From Pseudocercospora fijiensis CIRAD86 (taxonomy: Eukaryota; Ascomycota; Dothideomycetes; Mycosphaerellales; Mycosphaerellaceae): a stretch of DNA of 64,000 bases. The notes below the pieces were generated by a model. The model had not been told where the DNA came from. It saw nothing but the letters and a program-made list of their open reading frames with translations, and did not search any database. Location: assembly GCF_000340215.1 (NCBI RefSeq), contig NW_006921534.1, forward strand, positions 5,870,955 to 5,934,954, given 5' to 3'. The translations under genes were made by a program, and so were the position numbers. Below, in pieces: positions 55,781-64,000 of the stretch. Position 1 is the stretch's first letter, and each line of letters opens with the position of its first letter.

Positions 55781-56591
55781 TTAACGTGCTTCCGAACCAC
55801 CGCATTCGACTCCCTGCTCGTGGACATGATACTTGCGCAAATCCCATTTCCCGAAATCCGCCTCGGCTTCTCTATGCCACCCTTCACGCCAGACGACCTG
55901 CAATAAATCGAGCAGAGCGTCCTTGCACCAAGAAAGCTTCTCACCATACCGTTCGAACGAGTCGGAGTTGCAAGTAGCAGCGTAGACGTCGATGAGGAAT
56001 CGACGAAGTGGGCTCTGCCGCATGGTGTTCTCGTACACGTAGTTGATATCTCTTACATCGGGGATTGCCCAGTCCTTGGAAACAATTCGATGGAGTGCTG
56101 TCATGACATCGTTCTGGAGTAGTGGGATTTCATGTGCGTCGCCGAAGACCCAAAGCTGGAGCAGCAGGGGGCAGCTTGCATCGATGTCGTCAAGTGCAAT
56201 CTCAAGCTTTCGACTATACGCCCAGTGCATGAAGAGATTGAAGATCCTGGGGATATGGATGGCATGTCGATGGCTCCTTGCTGAGCGTCTTTCCACCTCC
56301 TGTTGAATGCAGCACGGAAGTATCCTGAGTAGAAGCAAAGGATGCCTTTGTGGACGTCGAAGACCTTCGCCTTCTCTTCTTCGCCGGCTTTGATCCGGAC
56401 GATGGAGTCGTAGGATTGGCTGCGATGCTTCACGTCAGCGAAAGTGGACTTGAAGATTCAGACGGTGCATTTACTTACGATGTAGGGAACTTCTCGGGAG
56501 TTTATGGCAGGGCTGGCCTGGCGACCTTGGCTGGTCTGTTGTCCATCACGTCCGCGTTGTCGCGCTTGCGCTTTGCTGAATGATCGGACAT
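55781..56591 (-). pseudogene. BTB/POZ-domain gene with a nonsense codon and a frameshift
   Basis: From the ATG at 56591 the frame reads a nuclear-type basic start (MSDHSAKRKRDN). A TAA lies in frame at about 56504. After a probable intron (donor GTAAGT, ending CATCGCAG near 56420) the same frame gives the BTB core QSYDSIVRIKAGEEEKAKVF, then DVHKGILCFYSGYFRAAFNR and WKDAQQGAIDMPSIS. At about 56250, next to a CCCC run, the conserved continuation PRIFNLFMHWAYSRKLE is found in another frame. That frame stays open to 55781, with a helical C-terminal part (LLLQLWVFGDAHEIPLLQND). BTB domains mediate dimerisation and Cul3 binding. Two independent lesions suggest a pseudogene, but an unusual intron removing the TAA or a base-call error at CCCC remains possible. 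Confidence 0.7.
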
Positions 56592-57004
56592 TATGTGTCT
56601 TCTTATATATACTTATAATACCGTCTCTTAAAGGTATATAATGCTACGCAGACCCCTCGCAGTTAATTGAGATACACCAAATACAAGGCATACTACACTC
56701 AGTTCCCTACATATGTACCTCTACCTACGACCTACCCATCCCTCCCACAGTACCTTCATATGCTGGCCTCTGAAAAGTGAAAAGCAAGCAGAGGAACAAA
56801 GCATTCTCAAAGGACGACTCGGCATCAGATTGTAAGTTTCTGCCATCGAGATCAGTATTGAGTGAATGCCCAATGCCACGTGCTCGCTTTACTGCTGAAG
56901 CATCAATTACAGTCGCCGTCTCAAGATGCAGCCACGTGCCAGGTCGACAGACCACGTAGTGTCGGAGGTTGAAGTGTTCCACGTCGGAGGTTGAAGAGTT
57001 ACAT
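56592..57004. other. Spacer between the BTB pseudogene and ALG5
   Basis: About 410 bp, AT-rich near 56600-56720. A CGGAGGTTGAAG unit occurs twice at 56963-56996. No gene seen. Confidence 0.45.
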
Positions 57005-58368
57005 TCAATCTCGCCTATAGATTCCAATAGCCCAGGCCACTCTAAGCCAAGCGAGGCCGACTGCCATGCCTATACTATCATTAATGACATTCAATTTGCT
57101 GCCTGCGACCTCTTTCCAGCCAATGCCTACTTCAGCCATAGGTATGTCAGCGCTCTCTGCCAGCATGAGCATTTCGACATCGAAGATCCAGCCTTCCGAG
57201 TGCATGTATGGGATGATATAGGGTAAAGATGGGCGCGAGAAGAGCTTGAAGCCGCATTGCGTATCTTTGATGTGGGAAGTTTTGGGTGTCGTGAGCAGCC
57301 GGATTCCAAGATGAAAGCAACGCATAAGCAGGTTGCGGAGGGCGGATCGCTGTTCTATGTCAGTGGTCTTCGTGCAAGGCTTAGTTGGAGTTTTCAAATA
57401 CCTTCACGACGGCATCCATGCCTACCATGTGCGCTCTGCTACCAACGCCGACCGCTCGTCCCATTTTGTCCTTGATTTTCTCGCACTGTTTGACCAGCTT
57501 CCCTAGATCTGGAAACCTTGAAGCACCATCCGCATCTGCAAACACCACATAAGTGCCTCTCGCATGTCTCATGCCGTGTGTTACAGCGCCACCTTTGCCA
57601 CGATTCTGTTCCAGCTGCACGACTCTGATCGTACCCGGACTAATGTTTGTCGGCTTGTACTTTTCTTGCTCTTTCCAAGGACCAGAATATGTAGGCGGTG
57701 GCTTGTTGAGCATATGCGTTCGCGCAAAGTTCAAAGCAACTTTTACTGTCTTGTCGGTGCTGCCGTCACTGACGAGAATGATTTCCCATCCGCGGTATGG
57801 ATCACCTTGGCGGCCTGTCGCCTGCGCGTTGCCATTGCTGCTACTCCTGGACTTTGTGCCATGATGTCCGTACTGTTCTTCCAAGTACTCGACTGCCTCT
57901 TCCAACATTCCGCTCAATCGATCTTGCTCGTTATATGCGGGTATGACCAATGTCATGAAGCACTCGGCGTCCGTTATTTGGTAGGCTTCCTCGGGTGGGA
58001 TCTGACCTCTGCGCGCCATCTCTTTGAGCGCGCGATAATTGTCGAACCAACATGGTAGCGGCTCAGGCTTCGCAATCTGACCTTGCTCGGTTATCGTGAT
58101 ATATCGCTTTTCGGACTTGGTGGGTGGTCGGGGAGTAGGAGCAAATGTGCAAAGAAGTATATAAGCCTACCGTGTCGCCTGTCAGCGAGGCAGACCTATG
58201 ATACGAACGTGAAAGCGCGTTGGTTTAAGCAGCTTGGGAGGATTGTACCGAAATCAAAGTCACTATGAGACCAACAGCTCCAAGAGCCAGATATGCCAAA
58301 TATGGAGTCCTGGATATCATTTCCATGCCTTCCCACCACTCCTCGGGTATCGAATCTGCTGAGTCCAT
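57005..58368 (-). CDS. ALG5: Dolichyl-phosphate beta-glucosyltransferase
   Basis: Three exons: 58368-58249, 58166-57402 and 57349-57005, with introns of 82 nt (GTACAA..GTAG, CTGAC branch point) and 52 nt (GTATTT..ACAG), encode 409 residues. The first exon gives a hydrophobic N-terminal anchor (PYLAYLALGAVGLIVTLIS) that continues across the splice into AYILLCTFAPTPRPP. The GT2 catalytic domain begins CFMTLVIPAYNEQDRLSGML. It has the donor-binding DGSTD, the DxD motif in VVFADADGASRF and the family block IKDTQCGFKLFSRPS. The enzyme transfers glucose from UDP-glucose to dolichyl phosphate on the cytosolic face of the endoplasmic reticulum, supplying N-glycan precursor assembly. Without the first exon the predicted protein would lack its membrane anchor. 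Confidence 0.95.
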
Positions 58369-59143
58369 CTTTGCCGAGGGCAGTCGCGTTCAGCCCCTGC
58401 TATATGAAATTCTCGTAGTTCCATGGAGCAGTGTAGGTAGTTGGTGATCGCAGCAGTGCTCCTGAAATCAGAAGCTCGTGAGAATGCAGGGATCTGTGCT
58501 GCTTCCGCAATGTCGGCAGCGCAAGGGACAGCTTGCAGCTCGAAAGGAGAGTCAATTGCCGGCAACTTAGGCACTCTATTGTGTATAATCTACAACGGCC
58601 GTTCCATTGAGCTCCCATCAATCCCACGAAGCAATTGTGCACCGCACGAGCGACGATGAACATGTCATCGAACACCTCTTATCTCAGTACCTTCCACGCG
58701 CCTTAAGGCCCTCCCATGTGAGGCACCCAGGTGGCGCTTCTCGACTGTCTTTGCCCCCAATCTATCGCCATCTTCTTGGTACGCCTGACAAGTAATTCAC
58801 TCTCCATATCGGAGGCGTCGACGAGCCTCCTGATTCTACTCGCCAGCAACCGGTCTGGCTTCTCAGCTCGAACTCTATTGTGTTGAACGACAGAAGATTC
58901 CTCCCTAAAATAGTTGCACTCTGGTCAGCCTTACACGACGGCGCCTTTCCAGACGGGCCAAGTATCACAACGGTTTGCTCAGGTCATGCTTCGTGGAATG
59001 CTTAAATAACAGGTGGCAAACATTCATCAACTTCGATATTGCCTCTCCTTACACTGTCTGCCCTCTGCTTCACTCGCAAGATCCGCGGCATTGACTTCAA
59101 TTCAGCACATAAGCCACCTCTGAAATCGCAACTCGCACTCAAA
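58369..59143. promoter_or_regulatory. Divergent promoter region (ALG5 / PLAC8 gene)
   Basis: About 775 bp between divergent starts. No gene is supported; short frames on both strands have no features. Confidence 0.5.
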
Positions 59144-59760
59144 ATGGCCGACGATTGGCACAACAGTCTCTGCGGCCAGGTCTGCGGTGGCGACTGCGGC
59201 ACTTGTGTAAGCATGATGCGCTTCACATCGCTTCGAGCCCGGTACTAAGCAGCAATAGATGGGATCTTGGTTTTGCTCGCCATGTCTCTTCGGCAGATCT
59301 TGGCAGCGATTGGAGCAATTCCCTAACCAGAACAAGGAGGATTTTAGCAATTGCAACAGCGGCTGTTGGATCTTCTGCGGAGCAAGCTGCTTCCACTTTG
59401 GCTGGCTTGCGACGCTCCTTAAGCGAATGGAGTTGAGAGAACGCTTTGGCATTCAAGGTGGGTGTGAAGGCCGGATCAATCTCCAAACGTGGCCCGTTCT
59501 AATGTTCGACAGGCAATGGCTGCACTGACTGTCTCGTCTCTTACTTCTGCACTCCATGTACATTAGCACAGATGGAGACGGAGCTCAAAGACCGCGCTGC
59601 ATCAGCGCACGTCGGGCACAGCACAAAAGACGCTGGCTACGTTGCGCCCTCGGAAAACATGAACTACCAGCCTCCATCAGAGAAGACCGCTGCGCATACA
59701 GGCGACGGAAACCAGAATCAATATCATCAGCAGCAGCCTCAGTATGCTCTATCATCCTAG
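59144..59760 (+). CDS. PLAC8 (DUF614) family cysteine-rich protein
   Basis: Three exons, 59144-59206, 59259-59457 and 59513-59760, with introns of 52 nt (GTAAGC..ATAG, TACTAAG branch point) and 55 nt (GTGGGT..ACAG), encode 169 residues. No single long frame reveals it. The spliced protein has the PLAC8 pattern: DDWHNSLCGQVCGGDCGTC, then WFCSPCLFGRSWQRLE, then the hydrophobic SGCWIFCGASCFHFGWLATL, then NGCTDCLVSYFCTPCTLAQM with the final ETELKDR. Cys-rich CxxxxxCxxC repeats and a short hydrophobic centre are typical. The C-terminus is Gln/Asn/His-rich and disordered. PLAC8 proteins (plant FWL/PCR, animal PLAC8) act at membranes in organ size control or in cadmium and zinc efflux; the fungal role is not established. 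Confidence 0.92.
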
Positions 59761-61442
59761 GGATACTGGTCACCGATGACCACCTAGAGGTTTTCCTCTT
59801 CGACGGGACGAAGCTTGATATGGAGGCAGCGAGCTGTGGCGAAATATGCTGCAGCGGTACATCATACTATTGCCATTGCATGCATGTGCTACGACGGACG
59901 AAAGATACCTCATGGCGCGGCAATTTTGACCTTAATCAAATATTCATGATCATCTATGAATTTGAGCCACGGGCTTACCACGGCTTCGGCTGTTGCGGCC
60001 GCAGCGGCAACAACACCCTGTCTTCACCATCTCGTCCAGATTTCAACCTTAACTTCGTTACCTTTGCCTATACGGGGTACCCACCAACAGAACACTCGTC
60101 ATATGCAAGTCCACGAAAGACTTCTATTGCCAGCTGTCTCAATGAAGCGCCGAGCAGCATATCATGTCCGTGATGACTTTAGCAGGTATTCTGTCATGGC
60201 GCACTTCGGACTCAGCCCCTCACGCCACACGTCAGCTTCGCGGGATTCATACTACCTGGTACTTCAAATGCCTCTCGCCTGGATTTGACATCCGAGGAAG
60301 GATCGAGGAGATGGGGGTGGCAAGCGTATCTGCACCTGGATGACACGGGCGGTATCTGAAATGTACACACCCAATCAGTGTGCAGAGCGAGCTTCACATG
60401 CCGAGCAGGACGAACTGACCTCTGTAGATAGATCCACGGATCTTACTGCAGCTTTAAACTCTACTACCTGGCATACGACCACTTCACCTTCGAAGATTTC
60501 AGCGCCATGGGCAACCACAGCAGGGAGCGCCAAGAAAATACCCGTCAGGACCAGGTCAGCCCATGCCGTCTTCCAATCCATCGCTTATATGCAGCCTGCA
60601 GCTCTGGAGTCGCTGTGCCATCGAGTTGCAAGTAGCATGGAACAGCCGCCTGCCGACTCCGTCTCGGCGTGCTTTACAAGTGGACACGAAGCTACGAATC
60701 ATTTGCAAGACTAATGTTTTGCCATGTAGGAGATGGTGGCAAAGGGAACGAGACACCAGCGAAACTTGCCTTGCCGCAAACTGCGTGCTAACACATGAAA
60801 CGTGCACGCGTCCATCTAATGCATCCCCATCTCTTGGCAGCAATACAGACACTAGCTCCTCCCCCAATGCGGAGAACATAAGTGATTATGCACCAAGGGA
60901 TCTTGACACGGACTGCCAAAGGGTTGGCAAATGCTTGTCATCTCGTGGTATTATACACGTTGTGGTCCAGCCTCTCGAGCTGCAGCCTGCCATCTCAGCC
61001 ACGACACCTGGGATTGCTCACGAGGCACTGGTATGGTCCACGAATGTACTCAAGTACCATTACTCGGGTAACATGCGAGCTGCTTATACAGATACTACGG
61101 CACTTATCCCCGACGCCACTTCTGGAAGCTGTCCCGCGCAATGTTTGGAAATCAGCCCCGACCACATTCATACGAGGACGTGACTGGCCTGGCCACCATC
61201 TGTGAGGTCAAATAGCTTGCGGGGAAACCTTGTTCGATGAAAGGATCTTATGTGCATTGCACACGGTCTGGCGCGGGTGGCACATTTAGATTGGGCTAAA
61301 AGATAGCAGACAGATCAGGTAGGTCCGCCGGAGCCGCAGCGCAACACTGGCTACTAGGTATATCGTATGCTGCCGTCCTGTGTGAGGGTTGGTCTCTAGT
61401 TCTTCAATTTACAGCTTCGAGAATAACAATACAGCAACCATC
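59761..61442. other. Intergenic, promoter side of the SulP gene
   Basis: About 1.7 kb without a convincing gene. The frames (59556-61205) overlap and have no domains. A short minus-strand frame (60375-60581) has a hydrophobic N-terminal stretch but no further support. Confidence 0.4.
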
Positions 61443-63640
61443 ATGAACAGAATCACAGGCCGTGTTAAGGAAGATCTCAGGACCGATTACAACTGGAATC
61501 GAGCAGCGAGGCTATCAGTGAAGGGCGCTCGTGCTTTGCCGTCCGCTAGCCTTCAATATGTCACTGAGAAGTTCCCAATCATAGGATGGCTTCCGCGTTA
61601 CAACTGGCGATGGCTGATCAACGATCTGATTGCTGGTCTGACAGTCGGGTTGATGCTCATCCCACAAAGTCTTTCCTACGCAAAGATCGCCACCATCCCA
61701 GTAGAAGCAGGTCTAGCATCGTCCTGGCTACCAGCGACATTATATACCTTGCTCGGAACAACAAAAGGTGATTGCCCTCGCGAAGATTATGATTCAAGGC
61801 TGATTGGTCATCACAGATCTATCGACAGGGCCAACGAGTCTTATCGGACTTCTCACGCACGAGCAAGTTGAGCATTTCGCGCCTGAGGATGGCAGCGGTG
61901 CGTACACTCCAACGCAGGTTGCATCTGCTCTGGCGATGTGGATGGGCATCTTCGGCCTGATACTCGGCATGCTCAACCTTGGTTTCCTTCTTGATTTCAT
62001 CTCCTTGCCTATCCTATCCGGCTTCATCTCTGCTGTGGCCATCACCATCATTCTTGGACAGATCCCATCTCTGCTTGGTGAAGACTCTGGCGGAAGCAAC
62101 ACAGCCGAGAAAATACACGACGTATTCGCCAACCTTCCCTCTGCAAACGGCTACGCCTGTGCCATCGGCTTCACTGGTCTATTCTTCTTAACCGTCCTTG
62201 ATAAGGTGGGCAAGAGATACAGTGAAAAGAGCAGAGTGATCTGGTTCCTAATGATCACGCGTGCCTTCCTCGCACTCGTGCTTTTCACTGGCATCAGCTA
62301 CGCCGTCAACAAGAAATATGGACACGACGATGATAGCTACCTCTGGGGCGTTGCTAAGGTCGAGGCATCAGGAATTGCGAAGCCAGCAATGCCGCCGGCC
62401 GACTTGATCAGTAAGATGGCACCTCGAAGCATCGCCATATTCATAGGCTCGGCAATAGAGCATGTTGCCATTGCTCGTGCTTTTGGAGTAAAGAACAATT
62501 ACATTACAGATCAGACCCAGGAGCTAGCATACTACGGTGAGCATCAATTGTCGATGATCAGCTCAGCAAGAAACTAATCCCGTTGTAGGCATCACAAACT
62601 TCTTCAACTCCTTCTTCCACACAATGGGCGTTGGTGGCGCCATGTCTCGAACAGCCGTCAACTCCGCTTGCAAGGTCAAGTCTCCTCTATCTGGCATCTT
62701 CACAACAGCCGTAGTCCTGGTCTGCATTTTCAAGCTCAGTAGCGCTCTATACTGGATTCCGAAGGCAACACTGGCAGCTATCATCATCTCTGCAGTTTGG
62801 CCCTTGATCAGCGCGCCAAAAGTGTTCTACATCTACTGGAAGACGAGCCTGGCGGACTTCATCTCCTCAATGATCGCCCTCTGGGTATGTCTTTTCAAGA
62901 GCACCGAAATTGGCATTGCCTGCGCTGTGGGCTTCAACATCGCATACATTCTCCTTCGTCAAGTGTTCACCAGAGTGTCTCACGCTGGAACCGACACCGC
63001 AGTCGATACGCAGAGCCAGCTTCTCGCAAACAGCGGCTCAACAGTGACCACAATCCCAGACGGCTTCCGCATCTTCCGCTTGAACGAATCCTTCTTCTTC
63101 AGCAACGCCTATCGTATCGCAACAAGCATGACAGATGCGATCCAAACCCACCATGCACCAAACTACAGCCTCGCGAATGGAAGTGAGAAAGAACGAAACT
63201 GGAGCGTTGCGGGAGAACGTCGCATCGCGAGACTGCGTGCACGAGCTCATATTACAGATCCATCTACTTTACCAGCAATCCGAGTCGTCGTGCTCGATTT
63301 CAGCAAATGCAACCACATCGACGCGACCGCTGTCACCCAACTTCGCAACTTTCTGGCCGAGCTGAAAAAATACGGCGGAGCTAATGTCCAAGCAAGATTC
63401 TGCGGAATGAGCAGCTATATCAAGGAGCGCTTTCAACGCGCTGGTTTCCTTTTGGTCATGGATGAGGAGGGTGGCTTTAATCCTACCAACGCCCAAAATG
63501 GTGCTGTTGCTGTTAGAGTTTATGATACTGTGGGTCAAGCGGTCATGGCGAGAGTTGTGGACAGTGATGGCATTGAGACTTGGGATGAGAAGGAAAAGGT
63601 CGTTGAGGATGCGACGGAAGTTGAGGAGAAGAAGATGTGA
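61443..63640 (+). CDS. SulP-family sulfate permease with STAS domain
   Basis: Three exons: 61443-61767, 61817-62536 and 62589-63640, with introns of 49 nt (GTGATT..ACAG) and 52 nt (GTGAGC..GTAG), encode 698 residues. The cytosolic start is followed by the SulP signature LTVGLMLIPQSLSYAKIATI and, across the first splice, LLGTTKDLSTGPTSLIGLLT. About 10-12 membrane helices are visible, including MGIFGLILGMLNLGFLLDF and AIFIGSAIEHVAIARAFGVK. The C-terminal STAS domain reads AIRVVVLDFSKCNHIDATAV, then FLAELKKYGGANVQARFCGM. SulP proteins import sulfate with protons across the plasma membrane; some transport other anions such as bicarbonate or molybdate. The length fits fungal SUL1/CYS-14 relatives, although those usually exceed 750 residues. 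The acidic, Lys/Glu-rich tail may be regulatory. Confidence 0.93.
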
Positions 63641-64000
63641 ATGATGAATCACCCTCTGCCATGTCTCCGTATACCCATACCCTTTTGATTAATGATCTAT
63701 GAACGAATGAATGGATTTATGACCACCTACCCTACCCGCAAGCACTTCCAAATTCTTCCCTTCCTCCGAGCGAGCGAAACCCCCACGAAGTCTAGTTCTA
63801 GTTCCATCCTAGCCATCATCTGGAACTAGATCTAAATTCCGCATCACATCATACGATCAAAACCTACATTCATCAATCCTCATTAATAATAGCGCAACGC
63901 AAGCTAGAGACGTGCGGTGCGGTCGAGAATGAGATGGATGGGTAGCCCGCACGATCCGGTCGGGTCGGACAAGCTCTGTCTGGTACGTAGGTACCTGCCA
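63641..64000. other. 3' flank of the SulP gene, end of window
   Basis: No gene seen. It contains a CTAGTTCTAGTTCCATC / GGAACTAGATC partial inverted repeat near 63790-63835 that could form a transcript-end hairpin. Confidence 0.4.

Noticed and set aside
60375..60581. 68-codon minus-strand frame with hydrophobic N-terminus (possible secreted peptide)
   Set aside because: Too short, and neither Cys pattern nor transcription signals support it; hydrophobic stretches of this size occur by chance.
60563..61183. 206-codon plus-strand frame upstream of the SulP gene
   Set aside because: Composition is random-like, with no domain and no agreement with splice signals.
1..64000. tRNA or rRNA genes
   Set aside because: No cloverleaf with conserved A and B boxes and no rRNA segment was recognised by eye; a tRNAscan-SE run would be decisive.

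Overview
This 64 kb window is nuclear DNA of a filamentous ascomycete. Genes carry short introns (about 47-120 nt) with GT..AG ends and CTRAC-like branch points. The gene set is that of Pezizomycotina, and repeats show the C-to-T / G-to-A decay of RIP (repeat-induced point mutation). Gene families and style suggest a dothideomycete, perhaps Mycosphaerellales, but that is inference and I name no species. About 18 protein-coding genes and one probable pseudogene can be supported. Most single open frames are only parts of genes, so I rebuilt exons by hand from splice signals and family conservation.

Layout. 0.6-4.2 kb: a mitochondrial DUF1992 (DNAJC28-type) protein and a small unknown gene. 4.2-12.8 kb: an accessory, gene-poor block with a 180-bp TA-flanked MITE, a 3.8-kb RIP-degraded island holding a dead Tc1/mariner (IS630-type) transposase and the ruins of an unidentified long ORF, then about 3.9 kb of simple-repeat-bearing DNA without convincing genes. 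12.8-25 kb: an unknown low-complexity protein, a SET protein, a mitochondrial acyl-CoA synthetase, a PKA catalytic subunit, an unknown protein and pyruvate dehydrogenase E1 alpha. 25.5-33 kb: mitochondrial phosphate carrier, a Cdc4/Fbw7-type F-box WD40 protein, a second small RIP patch and ribosomal protein S24. 33-41 kb: a giant ankyrin protein with an unusual N-terminal domain, then a trans-3-hydroxyproline dehydratase. 42-48 kb: glycerol kinase and an aquaglyceroporin, divergently transcribed. 48-64 kb: the Nup98-Nup96 precursor, a broken BTB gene, ALG5, a PLAC8-family protein and a SulP transporter.

How the genes fit together. Most are housekeeping genes of unrelated pathways, as usual in fungal chromosomes. 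Two groupings make biochemical sense. Glycerol kinase and aquaglyceroporin (glycerol entry and phosphorylation) share a 2-kb divergent promoter. Four genes serve mitochondria: DUF1992 protein, acyl-CoA synthetase, PDH E1 alpha and phosphate carrier; they are not in one cluster. No rRNA, tRNA, CRISPR array or secondary-metabolite cluster was recognised.

The items most worth a second look are the ankyrin giant with its nucleotidyltransferase-like GS..DVD N-terminus, the unidentified RIP-ruined ORF with its neighbouring MITE, the glycerol gene pair with a non-canonical second NPA motif, and the BTB gene with two independent lesions.
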